Below are positions 13,487-20,169 of a stretch of 23,665 nt of DNA, piece after piece. The translations under genes were made by a program, and so were the position numbers. Source of the DNA: a virus; IMG/VR virus record IMGVR_UViG_3300036766_000247, positions 1 through 23,665 of that record; one strand, written 5' to 3'. Under the pieces are notes generated by a model. It ran no database searches. It saw only the letters and a list, made by a program, of their open reading frames with translations, and had not been told where the DNA came from. Every line of letters starts with the position of its first letter. The first letter of the stretch is position 1.

Positions 13487-13595
13487 AGTGATATCTCCTT
13501 CTTCAACACACGAGCGATACACCTCGCATCACTCTATTTCTAATCTTACAGCAATCTAAACGAAAAATCACGATAATTCTTGAGGTCGCCTCGAT
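13487..13595 (-). promoter_or_regulatory. Leader of the small basic gene, weak promoter candidate
   Basis: 109-nt gap between the primase stop and the ATG at 13486. A -10-like TAAGAT (13543-13548) is present but no good -35 lies 17 nt upstream. A short hairpin, GCGAGGTGTATCGC (minus strand), lies between it and the ribosome site GAAGGAG. GAGGCGACCTC near 13580-13590 is an imperfect palindrome. No gene was found here. Confidence 0.35.
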
Positions 13596-15992
13596 TTATT
13601 TTATTGACAACACTTTAAATCTCCGGTTAGTATTCCTTCCAGGCTCCATTAAGACCTCAACCTTACATATTTGCAGCAACTTAGAGGTGTTATTTTTTAA
13701 GTAACCATCCATTTGGTTAGACTGTTGCATCATCGGATGGTTACAGTGTTGTTCATGCATCTGTGCCCAATCACACAGCATTTGTACGTTACTGTCTATT
13801 TCTTTACCTGGATTTGCTCTACGGATCATTTCAGCATAATCTTTAATAACACGAAGACTCCAGTCGGCTTCAATGATTTTTTCTTGTGATCTTTCCACGA
13901 GAGATCCTCCAATCCATTTATGTTCCATCCCGAATACTTTAGCGGCAATATTTAAACATTGTTCATAGTTAGCCAAACGATGATCCGCTTTATAGTCTGC
14001 TTTCCAATCTCCGGCTTGCACACGATTTAAGAACTTATGCAGGAAAACAAGTTGATGTGCCAACCAAGGAACACGCCCACCAAAATGAGCCAGCTGTGAA
14101 GCAACCCAACTACCATCATGTCCCGCACCCACAGCGCTCAATTCAAAAATTGCTGCCCGTTGGATAATGTCGGCATTAAAGAACGGTTGCTGAATAGCTG
14201 TCATCGCGAATACAGTGTTAACCGGCAATCTTTGCTGTCCAGAGGTAGTGTAGAGACGACGCATCTCCACGTGAGGCTTCGGTTCGGTAATGATACGGCA
14301 CATTTCATCACTAAGGCGCTGACGTAATTCCTTGTTTGTAAACTGAACGTTATCGATAACATGTAACCCCCCAATATTGACGATTGACGCAAACCAGTCT
14401 CTAAGGTCTGATGGGATGTTACGAAGGAGAGGGGCCCCAGTTAGGATTGACAGCCTAAGCTCATATAATGATGACTTTCCCGAGCCTGCCTCACCAATTA
14501 AGAGCTCCGCGGGGAGTTGTGTCCCTCTCCAACGTAACAACCAAGGCGATATATAATAAAGCAAGGCAGCCATTGTAGCAACCTTATCATCGCCAACTAG
14601 ATTAACGCTGTTCTTGAAAACGTGTAACCACCAACAGTCTATTTCGACTTTCATCTGCTTGGCTAGTTCGACTTCAAGTTCTTTAGCGTCGATTCCTTCA
14701 ACTTGTTCCTGTTCAAATAAAAGACCGTAATTTCCATTAGTGAATACCTGGAAAGGTTTCTTTGCGTCTCCGGATACTACTATGAAATGACTGTCACTTA
14801 TTTGTACGGCTATCTCGTCTGGACGATCGGGGTGTACGGTAACTACTTTATATGGAGATACCTCCTCAATTGGATCCTCGCCTGTAAATTGTGCTCCTAA
14901 CCAGCTGAACACTCTTGTGTCTGCAGATGCGATACCATATTCCTGATAAAGGAAACGTCCAAACACACTCTCGTGGATCGGTTCATTCTGTTTCTGCATA
15001 AGCTGCACAGGCATTAACTTAAGTGATCGTTCATCGAAATAATACGGTAATGCTGAGGCTGCTGCTCGTAAACGTCTTCCACGTGCATCTAGTTCAGCCA
15101 ATACTGTCAACGATACTTCTTGTACTTCTTTCCGACTTAAGTTTCCTGCTTGAAGTTTATTGTTGACAAGCGCGCGGGGATTAGGATGTCTAGGAAATGC
15201 ACCCCGTTCAGCGAGCGCTGCGTAACAGAGACTTTCAAGTTCGGCAGCTTTATGTGTAAGGAGATAATCATCTAAACCTACTTTCTTGTCTTCAAATGGA
15301 AGGATTACTTGTCTCACGTTCTTAATCGGAATGCCCATATGTATAAACTGGTGTGCTAGCGTCGCAGCTGCACGTTGTACTTCCATCTTTAATCCGCCCT
15401 TTTCATCTGTGTCATATATAATGATGATAGGTAGATCAAGGCTTACAAGAGCATCCACAAGTGATTGCATACCCATTGCGAGCGAAAAGTCTTCGCGCAT
15501 AGTAATATCGCCTGGAGGTAGTTTGGCGCGTATAGAACCAGACTCTTTTGTTGCATTATCTAGTTTTGTCTCAGGCGGTAAAATGATTGTTTTATTGCGC
15601 CAACTATCGACACCCCCCAAAGCGCAGCAAGGTATTCCATGACGGCAACAAGCAGCCGCCTTTTTCTCACCTTCCGTAAGCACGATAAAGGGCTTCTTCT
15701 TTGCCCGCTTACATGCTGCTAAGTGTGCTTCAAGTGTCTCTTTAAAATTCCGTGGGAAATATATATGGTTAGAAGTACCATGAACTTGTTTATATTTTAG
15801 TTCCTGTCCAAACAGCTTAACGCGATAGAACGGTAAACGATCTCCGTTCGGCTGGTAATAAGGGATAACATATCCCTGAGTGCTAGTAGGCACTCGTATA
15901 GCTGCTAATTCCGGTGATCCTGCTTCTTTGGCGCCCAAATCTTCAGGAGTAAGCCCAGAACGAGCAAGATCAGCTGTCATTGATCCTGCCAT
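13596..15992 (-). CDS. DUF3854-type primase/helicase-like protein
   Basis: 798 residues. The N-terminal third has the Toprim/DUF3854 pattern: VLTEGEKKAAACCRHGIPCC (about 104-123) with catalytic-type E107, LGGVDSW, and IIIIYDTDEK (about 189-198) with paired aspartates. The second half has an ATPase: Walker A GEAGSGKSS at 500-508, Walker B-like LHVIDNVQF at 543-551, a sensor near NTVFAMTA and an arginine-containing QRAAIFEL. Phage proteins of this layout couple primase-type DNA binding to a helicase motor at the replication fork. The zinc-binding N-terminus of classic primases is not apparent. GGGGGGAG lies six bases before the start. It is the largest gene here. Confidence 0.82.
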   Translation of the reverse strand: MAGSMTADLARSGLTPEDLGAKEAGSPELAAIRVPTSTQGYVIPYYQPNGDRLPFYRVKLFGQELKYKQVHGTSNHIYFPRNFKETLEAHLAACKRAKKKPFIVLTEGEKKAAACCRHGIPCCALGGVDSWRNKTIILPPETKLDNATKESGSIRAKLPPGDITMREDFSLAMGMQSLVDALVSLDLPIIIIYDTDEKGGLKMEVQRAAATLAHQFIHMGIPIKNVRQVILPFEDKKVGLDDYLLTHKAAELESLCYAALAERGAFPRHPNPRALVNNKLQAGNLSRKEVQEVSLTVLAELDARGRRLRAAASALPYYFDERSLKLMPVQLMQKQNEPIHESVFGRFLYQEYGIASADTRVFSWLGAQFTGEDPIEEVSPYKVVTVHPDRPDEIAVQISDSHFIVVSGDAKKPFQVFTNGNYGLLFEQEQVEGIDAKELEVELAKQMKVEIDCWWLHVFKNSVNLVGDDKVATMAALLYYISPWLLRWRGTQLPAELLIGEAGSGKSSLYELRLSILTGAPLLRNIPSDLRDWFASIVNIGGLHVIDNVQFTNKELRQRLSDEMCRIITEPKPHVEMRRLYTTSGQQRLPVNTVFAMTAIQQPFFNADIIQRAAIFELSAVGAGHDGSWVASQLAHFGGRVPWLAHQLVFLHKFLNRVQAGDWKADYKADHRLANYEQCLNIAAKVFGMEHKWIGGSLVERSQEKIIEADWSLRVIKDYAEMIRRANPGKEIDSNVQMLCDWAQMHEQHCNHPMMQQSNQMDGYLKNNTSKLLQICKVEVLMEPGRNTNRRFKVLSIK

Positions 15993-16009
15993 AAGTAACT
16001 CCCCCCTTA

Positions 16010-16261
16010 TTAGGCTGGTAGTTTTATGCGTACATATGTAATATATCTTCCTGAAGGGCTTGTTGCGCTTATCTGATCTTGGATAAGCTCACCTTGGGCA
16101 ATCATCTCCTCAACTACTGGTCTCCATACCTTTGGAGTAATTTGAGGCCCAATACCTGCTTGTAGCATAGTATGGGAAATGCAAGGATAGATTGTTAAAA
16201 CGTGCTTAATTTTGTCTCTAAGTGGTTCGTTGACGTCAACTTCAATTTCTGCTTCTTCCAT
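16010..16261 (-). CDS. Small winged-helix-like protein
   Basis: 83 residues. After an acidic start (MEEAEIEVDVNEP) the pattern LRDKIKHVLTIYPCISHTML, followed by WRPVVEEMIAQGELIQDQI and YITYVRIKL, fits a winged helix: helix, helix-turn-helix, then a two-stranded wing. This could bind DNA. GAGAGAC and AAGGAG precede the start. It is the first gene after the promoter at 16286-16314 and lies 17 nt before the primase, so the two are probably co-transcribed. Confidence 0.7.
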   Translation of the reverse strand: MEEAEIEVDVNEPLRDKIKHVLTIYPCISHTMLQAGIGPQITPKVWRPVVEEMIAQGELIQDQISATSPSGRYITYVRIKLPA

Positions 16262-16285
16262 GAGTCTCTCCTTTCTGTCTTTCTT

Positions 16286-16314
16286 ATTATAGTATATTAA
16301 TAAAGGGAAATCAA
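16286..16314 (-). promoter_or_regulatory. Sigma-70-type promoter before the winged-helix/primase operon
   Basis: Minus strand TTGATT (16309-16314), 17-nt spacer, perfect TATAAT (16286-16291). It is about 25 nt upstream of the ATG at 16261 and lies downstream of the two structured elements of the same gap. Confidence 0.75.
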
Positions 16315-16329
16315 CAAGTTTTTATGGGG

Positions 16330-16407
16330 TGGGGCTACGACACGCTTCGGTCTATGGGCTTCGGGTTCTTAACCCGATTTGCCGATCTCTAGGCGAGCGT
16401 AGCCCCA
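16330..16407. ncRNA. Strongly structured element, cloverleaf-like fold, function unknown
   Basis: A perfect 10-bp closing stem, TGGGGCTACG (16330-16339) and CGTAGCCCCA (16398-16407), encloses three possible arms. The central one is a 7-bp hairpin, TCGGGTT-CTT-AACCCGA, which can also be drawn as a 5-bp stem with a 7-nt loop. Another is TTGCC-GATCTCTA-GGCGA. A third, weak one is GCTT-CGGTCTAT-GGGC. The stem without its outer pair spans 76 nt, like a tRNA, but there is no T-loop consensus on either strand, so it is not called a tRNA. It is GC-rich against an AT-rich background. Neighbouring promoter position argues against a simple terminator. Confidence 0.5.
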
Positions 16408-16414
16408 TAACTGG

Positions 16415-16464
16415 TGAGGGTCAGCGGCCCCTATAGTACAACGACTATAGACGCATGACCCTCA
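16415..16464. repeat. Long imperfect hairpin next to the cloverleaf-like element
   Basis: TGAGGGTCA (16415-16423) pairs with TGACCCTCA (16456-16464), continues with GCG/CGC across one bulged A, and is topped by CTATAGT/ACTATAG (16431-16437/16444-16450) around a 6-nt loop. No U-tract follows on the minus strand. On that strand the closing stem is followed by ACCA-like bases, but the element is far too short for a tRNA. Confidence 0.6.
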
Positions 16465-16468
16465 TAAC

Positions 16469-16780
16469 TTATTTTGCTACTGGTGTGAGAAATGGTTCGA
16501 CAGGAACGTCGCTCCACATAATACCGATAATCTTGCCGCTTTGTTCGACGCGATATGCTTGCTGGAGAACACGATGCCCATCAATGTTCACTTCTTTCCA
16601 ACGAAAAGCAGCTATTGGATATGCAGTCTTATCTCCTGGAGGATCAAGCTTAACCGTAGGTGGTTGGGCCGTCGCTGTTTGCTCAGGCTGCTTCTCTTGT
16701 GGAGGCTGCTGTGTCTCAGTGATCGGTGCTTCAGTCATTGGTTTATCCTTTGTGCGTTTTGTGTTATTGAGCGGTCTCAT
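16469..16780 (-). CDS. Small protein with Pro/Gln-rich N-terminus, function unknown
   Basis: 103 residues. The first 50 are rich in Pro, Gln, Thr and Glu and probably disordered. The second half, TAYPIAAFRWKEVNIDGHRV, followed by LQQAYRVEQSGKIIGIMWSD, looks like a small beta domain. The ATG at 16780 follows GGAGGGATAA and adjoins the MazG-like stop; an internal ATG at 16738 also has AAAGGA. It ends the operon before the structured gap. Confidence 0.65.
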   Translation of the reverse strand: MRPLNNTKRTKDKPMTEAPITETQQPPQEKQPEQTATAQPPTVKLDPPGDKTAYPIAAFRWKEVNIDGHRVLQQAYRVEQSGKIIGIMWSDVPVEPFLTPVAK

Positions 16781-17347
16781 TTATCCCTCCAAGATTTTGC
16801 GTTCGCCTTCTAAGTCTCTATTTAATGCATGTTCTTGCGTGAACTGCCCCGGAAAGCGTTTGCGAAGCTTAGCAATGTTGATATCCATTGCTTCATCGAA
16901 TGTGCTATCAACTGAGCGAAGGATAAGAGCTATATACCATAACAAGTCTCCTGCTTCCTCGATAACGTTTACTCTATCAATAGGTTTTCGATCAAGCATA
17001 CTAGTAACGAGTGCTTGTAGCAATTCACTTGCTTCTCCTGTTACTCCGAGAATACCGTGAACAAGATCAGCTGAATAGTTACCATCAGCTTTTCCCTGAG
17101 CAAACAAAATCTCGTGCTTAATATTTGCAGGATCCTTAAGGCGTTCGATAATTGCAGGAATTACTACGTTTTCTGGTAAAGGTTTTCCATAAAATACCTT
17201 GCGCTTGAGATGATCAATTGCACTTCCAGAAAGAATTACACCTTCAAAAGCTACTGCGATGCAACGGCTAAAATTTTCTTCCATATCCGTATTAAACATT
17301 GGAGATACTGATCTTGCTGATTCTTGTAAGTATGTTTTGCTATCCAT
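16781..17347 (-). CDS. MazG-like nucleoside triphosphate pyrophosphohydrolase
   Basis: 188 residues from the ATG at 17347, 1 nt after the previous stop. The C-terminal half carries the all-alpha NTP pyrophosphatase signature: HGILGVTGEASELLQALVTS with E-x-x-E-like residues, then NVIEEAGDLLWYIALILRSV with EExxD, and AKLRKRFPGQFTQEHALNRD. The ending RKRFPxxF is typical of MazG-like phage proteins. Likely hydrolyses (d)NTPs or ppGpp-type nucleotides, shaping the nucleotide pool during infection. The first 90 residues are helical and less conserved. Confidence 0.85.
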   Translation of the reverse strand: MDSKTYLQESARSVSPMFNTDMEENFSRCIAVAFEGVILSGSAIDHLKRKVFYGKPLPENVVIPAIIERLKDPANIKHEILFAQGKADGNYSADLVHGILGVTGEASELLQALVTSMLDRKPIDRVNVIEEAGDLLWYIALILRSVDSTFDEAMDINIAKLRKRFPGQFTQEHALNRDLEGERKILEG

Positions 17348-17348
17348 T

Positions 17349-17606
17349 TTACCAACCCTGATTTGTTTCCCGTGATTCGATGACCAGATTCTGCTTGGCT
17401 CGGTCAAACATGCCATTAACGTAGACTGTATAGTGCCCCTGAAAGATTTTACCTAATTGCTCCTCAGACACGAAGATGTCCTGATCAATAGTAGCCGTTT
17501 GATTGCTAATGTGCAGCTTCTGTTTGGGAGCTAGTTGGATAATAGGAGAACGTACAAGCTTGTACATATCTCTCTTGTACTCAGGTTTTACTACTTTACC
17601 ATTCAT
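17349..17606 (-). CDS. Hypothetical protein
   Basis: 85 residues from the ATG at 17606 (AAGGAG seven bases upstream). Mostly beta-like: YKLVRSPIIQLAPKQKLHIS, then ATIDQDIFVSEEQLGKIFQG, then YTVYVNGMFDR. Basic overall. No family recognised. It overlaps the preceding gene by 11 nt and leads into the MazG-like gene with a 1-nt gap. Confidence 0.65.
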   Translation of the reverse strand: MNGKVVKPEYKRDMYKLVRSPIIQLAPKQKLHISNQTATIDQDIFVSEEQLGKIFQGHYTVYVNGMFDRAKQNLVIESRETNQGW

Positions 17607-17874
17607 GCACAAGCTCCTTAATACGCATCCGTAGTATTTGTGCCGCAGATACGTTTTTGCTTGCGAGGACTTTGTTTAAGGAAAAGAGTACATCCAATGT
17701 TGCCATTGATGCTGCCGTAAACAAATATGTAGGAGTTATGTTGCCGGTCTTATGATTTAAAATGGTCTCAAGAATCTTACTAAACACTGTATTAACAGCT
17801 TCGACCTTGAAAACCTTTAGTTCCGCAGCTTGACTATCGTTAAGTCCTTCAACGAACGCGTCCAAACTAGCCAT
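17596..17874 (-). CDS. Hypothetical helical protein
   Basis: 92 residues, nearly all helical: DAFVEGLNDSQAAELKVFKV, then AVNTVFSKILETIL, then YLFTAASMATLDVLFSLNKV, ending in a basic helix (AQILRMRIKEL). The ATG at 17874 follows TAGGAG by nine bases and overlaps the stop of the 28-aa membrane peptide. No family recognised. Confidence 0.65.
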   Translation of the reverse strand: MASLDAFVEGLNDSQAAELKVFKVEAVNTVFSKILETILNHKTGNITPTYLFTAASMATLDVLFSLNKVLASKNVSAAQILRMRIKELVHEW

Positions 17875-17953
17875 GTGATAATACTCCTATTGCCAGAAAG
17901 ATAATTGTGAACAGTAAGAACCCTTTTAGGAACGCCCATGCACATTTAAGCAT
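17867..17953 (-). CDS. Mini membrane protein, 28 aa
   Basis: MLKCAWAFLKGFLLFTIIFL followed by AIGVLSHG: one hydrophobic helix with a lysine near the N-terminus. The ATG overlaps the preceding stop as TAATG, and its stop overlaps the next start by 8 nt, filling the only gap in this operon. The ribosome site is weak, so expression would rely on coupling. It could be a chance frame, but a strongly hydrophobic frame with both junctions coupled is suggestive. Confidence 0.5.
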   Translation of the reverse strand: MLKCAWAFLKGFLLFTIIFLAIGVLSHG

Positions 17954-18270
17954 TAAGCCACCCGTTTAGTTCTAATTACCGGAAATGTAGATGTTTGATA
18001 CCATCCACGATTATAACACTCCTCCACTCCTATCTCTGCTTCAACTTTAGATGCACTGAGCGTAGTACGATCTTGGGTGGCAATCTCTGCACGGAATAAA
18101 TCGCCAGCTACTGCCTTTTCCCCGTCAGGCAAGCGTCCCTTAAACGCTTCTTTAAAGAAGTTTTCCTTACGTTCTGCGAGTGCCTTCTCTTCACGTGCTT
18201 TACCCAGCTCGTCGACGAGATATCCTAAAGTTACCTGTGATGGCAGTTGGAATTCATTTTCTTCGCTCAT
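17953..18270 (-). CDS. Hypothetical phage protein
   Basis: 105 residues. LGYLVDELGKAREEKALAER begins a helical/coiled-coil segment with lysine and glutamate, followed by AVAGDLFRAEIATQDRTTLS and ASKVEAEIGVEE, ending in a basic RTKRVA. This helix plus small beta layout (a DELG...EK...FKA...G..F.A pattern) is common among unassigned phage proteins. The start and stop overlap neighbours by 1 nt (TAATG type). Confidence 0.7.
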   Translation of the reverse strand: MSEENEFQLPSQVTLGYLVDELGKAREEKALAERKENFFKEAFKGRLPDGEKAVAGDLFRAEIATQDRTTLSASKVEAEIGVEECYNRGWYQTSTFPVIRTKRVA

Positions 18271-18497
18271 TACTTATTTCCTTTCACTTCTGTTGGAGTA
18301 TATACGATTTTGTTCAGATTATATTGCTCGACACGTTCGCCATTTTCAAAGAACACTAGTGCGTATTTAACATCATTACGTTCATGTACTTCGATCATAA
18401 TGACTTTACTTTTGCCTACCTCATAAGCGAAATAGTCCTCTCCCTCTTCTGACGTAGAATGCCAGTTGTAATGTACTCTAGTTGCCCGTAGTATCAT
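18270..18497 (-). CDS. Small beta-rich protein, function unknown
   Basis: 75 residues: MILRATRVHYNWHSTSEEGE, then DYFAYEVGKSKVIMIEVHER, then YALVFFENGERVEQYN. The alternating pattern suggests a small beta barrel or sheet. It is coupled to both neighbours by 1-nt TAATG overlaps. No family recognised. Confidence 0.65.
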   Translation of the reverse strand: MILRATRVHYNWHSTSEEGEDYFAYEVGKSKVIMIEVHERNDVKYALVFFENGERVEQYNLNKIVYTPTEVKGNK

Positions 18498-18898
18498 TAC
18501 CGACTCCGAAGTTGTGACATAATATTGTTAGCGACTTCCCAGATTTGATTTTGTGTTCCCTGATTCATTGCTGCTACGGTTAATAGCGTTATGTTCTGAG
18601 CTGTCAAGAATTGACTAATTGCAGTCTGAATTACTTCTTTGTGCGTTTCAACATAGTCTACGATCGCCTTCTCAAGGATGGGTTTACCTGCTTTAGTGAT
18701 TTCCTCGATGAACCAAGAAGGTAGTTCTTTGCGATCGTATCCACTACTTATGGTTCTAGGCTTAAAGAATGTTTCATCAACTGCCTTATCGAAGAGTGCC
18801 TTAACGACATCTTCAGGCAACATTTCACCAATGTCTTTACGGATCTTTTCGGAAACTCGTTCTTGGAAGGCTTGAAGTGGGGTTAGCTCGTTTGACAT
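18497..18898 (-). CDS. Hypothetical phage protein, first gene of its operon
   Basis: 133 residues, helical. LTPLQAFQERVSEKIRKDIG followed by EMLPEDVVKALFDKAVDETF, FFKPRTIS and PSWFIEEITKAGKPILEKAI resembles a family of unassigned small phage proteins with an LxPLxxFxxRV opening. The C-terminus (TVAAMNQGTQNQIWEVANNI) is a further helix. The ATG at 18898 follows GAGGAG by five bases. It is the first gene after the promoter at 18918-18956. Confidence 0.7.
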   Translation of the reverse strand: MSNELTPLQAFQERVSEKIRKDIGEMLPEDVVKALFDKAVDETFFKPRTISSGYDRKELPSWFIEEITKAGKPILEKAIVDYVETHKEVIQTAISQFLTAQNITLLTVAAMNQGTQNQIWEVANNIMSQLRSR

Positions 18899-18917
18899 AT
18901 GTACTCCTCATTCTCTT

Positions 18918-18956
18918 ATTATATTATAGAATAAATTAAATTGCCTCAAGAGGCAA
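18918..18956 (-). promoter_or_regulatory. AT-rich promoter with a palindrome over the -35 region
   Basis: Two overlapping TATAAT boxes (18918-18923 and 18923-18928) lie downstream of TTGAGG (18944-18949), giving spacers of 20 or 15 nt, both off the optimum of 17. The -35 lies within the palindrome TTGCCTCAAGAGGCAA (18941-18956; 7-bp arms, 2-nt centre), a plausible operator. No gene is present in 18899-18979. Confidence 0.6.
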
Positions 18957-18979
18957 AATAAAATATTTTTAGGTCGTCA

Positions 18980-19195
18980 TTAATCCTCTGGCGGAGTCTC
19001 GGTTGAAGTTGGATCAAATGTTCCGTTTACAGTTGATGCTATTGCCGCATCAATCCCTTGTTGTAGATTATCAATTACCTTGCTTAAATCATGCACATTA
19101 AAGGCTAAATCAGTGACGATCATGAGCAGAGCTATGATTATTCCGCAAAGACAAAGAGTGATGTCAAGGAGGTTCTGGAGCATCCAAAGTCTCAT
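18980..19195 (-). CDS. Small membrane protein, function unknown
   Basis: About 71 residues if started at the ATG at 19195; ATGs at 19192 and 19183 are alternatives and none has a strong ribosome site. A hydrophobic segment (ITLCLCGIIIALLMIVTDLA) forms one membrane helix near the N-terminus, followed by a polar helix and a Thr/Pro/Glu-rich tail. The N-terminal coding region overlaps the acidic gene before it, suggesting coupled translation. The longer in-frame extension upstream to 19363 is basic, out of keeping, and probably not translated. Confidence 0.5.
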   Translation of the reverse strand: MRLWMLQNLLDITLCLCGIIIALLMIVTDLAFNVHDLSKVIDNLQQGIDAAIASTVNGTFDPTSTETPPED

Positions 19196-19604
19196 CATCG
19201 TCGTCAGCTTCTGTATCCTCGTTAGTGGTGTCATTCGTATTATCTCGATCGGTTCCATCTTGGTTCTCTTCTGGTTGTGGGTCGACACTTGCGTCTGTAG
19301 TTTCTTCCTCGTTTTCATCCTCAAAGGCACTCTTGAAGTCGGTAGGCATCCCTTTGAGATCACGGTATTTCATGTAAGCGAAGGAGGCTTCTCGGGCAGC
19401 AAGTTTAGATTCCTTGATCTCGCAAAGTCCTTTAAAGTCCTCTACAAGTCCACAGAATTGCGCGTGATCATATAGCATATTTTTAAGTGCCTGCTTACTG
19501 ATGTACACTTTAGAAGCACTACTATGCATATCATCTAGGTTGCGATGCATCTCCTCAAACTGTTCTTGTGTTAATGCACATTCAAGCTCATGTCGCTTAG
19601 CCAT
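19164..19604 (-). CDS. Hypothetical protein with a very acidic tail
   Basis: 146 residues from the ATG at 19604 (GAGGAG four bases upstream). The N-terminal 90 residues are helical (LTQEQFEEMHRNLDDMHSSA, SKQALKNMLYDHAQFCGLVE). The last 45, from about residue 100, are almost purely Glu, Asp, Asn and Thr, ending in DDDDETLDAPEPP. Such acidic tails occur on ssDNA-binding and DNA-mimic proteins, but the N-terminal part is not recognised as an OB fold. The first 8 nt overlap the preceding gene. Confidence 0.65.
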   Translation of the reverse strand: MAKRHELECALTQEQFEEMHRNLDDMHSSASKVYISKQALKNMLYDHAQFCGLVEDFKGLCEIKESKLAAREASFAYMKYRDLKGMPTDFKSAFEDENEEETTDASVDPQPEENQDGTDRDNTNDTTNEDTEADDDDETLDAPEPP

Positions 19605-19800
19605 CAATCTCCTCGCTCTCCAGCTCAAGTTCTATTGCTAATTTTTTAGTGTAAGGTTCTGCTTCATAGCTGTGCTGCGATTCGCACTCCTGTTGGAACT
19701 CTTGTTGAGCAGCTTCGTCTGCTTCTGCTTGACTTTCTGCCTCAATGATCTGGGATTCTTTACCAAAACCCACATCAATAGTAATTATATATTTGCTCAT
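19597..19800 (-). CDS. Small acidic strand-helix protein
   Basis: 67 residues: MSKYIITIDVGFGKESQIIE, then a long acidic helix (AESQAEADEAAQQEFQQECE) with a YEAEPYTKKL segment. This DVGFG...EAES..EA layout recurs in unassigned phage proteins. It lies 2 nt after the preceding gene's stop and overlaps the next start by 8 nt. Function unknown. Confidence 0.7.
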   Translation of the reverse strand: MSKYIITIDVGFGKESQIIEAESQAEADEAAQQEFQQECESQHSYEAEPYTKKLAIELELESEEIDG

Positions 19801-19802
19801 AG

Positions 19803-20018
19803 TTACTCCGTGAATTGTAGAAGGGTTTGAATGAGGTGATCATAATCGCTCTTACGACATTCATCGAGAACCTCGCTGATAGCAGGTTGATGCCATCCTT
19901 GTCGCCGAGCTGCTTGCTGGAATCCGCCCATAAGTGCAAAGGCATTACTATCTACTGACTGTAGATCGAAGCGGACTTTCTTTAAGGAACTAGCGAGGGG
20001 TAAGGCTAACTGGGACAT
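19803..20018 (-). CDS. Hypothetical phage protein with the SNAFALMG/QAARRQGW motif
   Basis: 71 residues. The core VDSNAFALMGGFQQAARRQG, followed by W and AISEVLDECRKSDYDHLIQTLLQF, is a recurring small helical module (NAFxLMGxFxxAARRxGW, then YDHLxxTL) in many phages; its role is unknown. AAAGGAAA precedes the start, with some spacing. The preceding 59-aa gene overlaps its first 29 nt. Confidence 0.75.
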   Translation of the reverse strand: MSQLALPLASSLKKVRFDLQSVDSNAFALMGGFQQAARRQGWHQPAISEVLDECRKSDYDHLIQTLLQFTE

Positions 20019-20169
20019 AGTTATAGGTTTCCTTTCTGTTTGCTACGGCATCTTTGAGTGTTCTTCCGGTTGTTCCAACGTATGTTGTACCGTCTTTCAT
20101 GTGTGCATAAGCTGTGAGGCCATCAATGTAACCTTGATCATAGGCACGCTGATCTATATTAGTCGCCAT
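19990..20169 (-). CDS. Small protein, 59 aa, function unknown
   Basis: The ATG at 20169 overlaps the preceding stop by 11 nt with GGTGA upstream. The product begins MATNIDQRAYDQGYIDGLTA and continues YAHMKDGTTYVGTTGRTLKD; this YDQGYxDGLxAYAxxKDGxxYVGTTGxTLK pattern is typical of small conserved phage proteins. The end overlaps the following gene by 29 nt, and the last ten residues are probably non-conserved. Function unknown. Confidence 0.75.
   Translation of the reverse strand: MATNIDQRAYDQGYIDGLTAYAHMKDGTTYVGTTGRTLKDAVANRKETYNYVPVSLTPR

Noticed and set aside
16331-16406. A tRNA (tRNA-Lys CTT on plus or tRNA-Leu AAG on minus)
   Set aside because: Length and closing stem fit, and the central loop has T33 and A37, but position 8 is not T, the D and T arms are weak and the T-loop consensus is absent on both strands.
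16415-16464. A tRNA ending in CCA on the minus strand
   Set aside because: The 7-bp stem and following ACCA look like an acceptor end, but the element is only about 50 nt and has no D or T arm.
19196-19363. N-terminal extension of the small membrane protein
   Set aside because: It lies in another frame over the acidic-tail gene and reads as a basic, unlikely sequence without a ribosome site.
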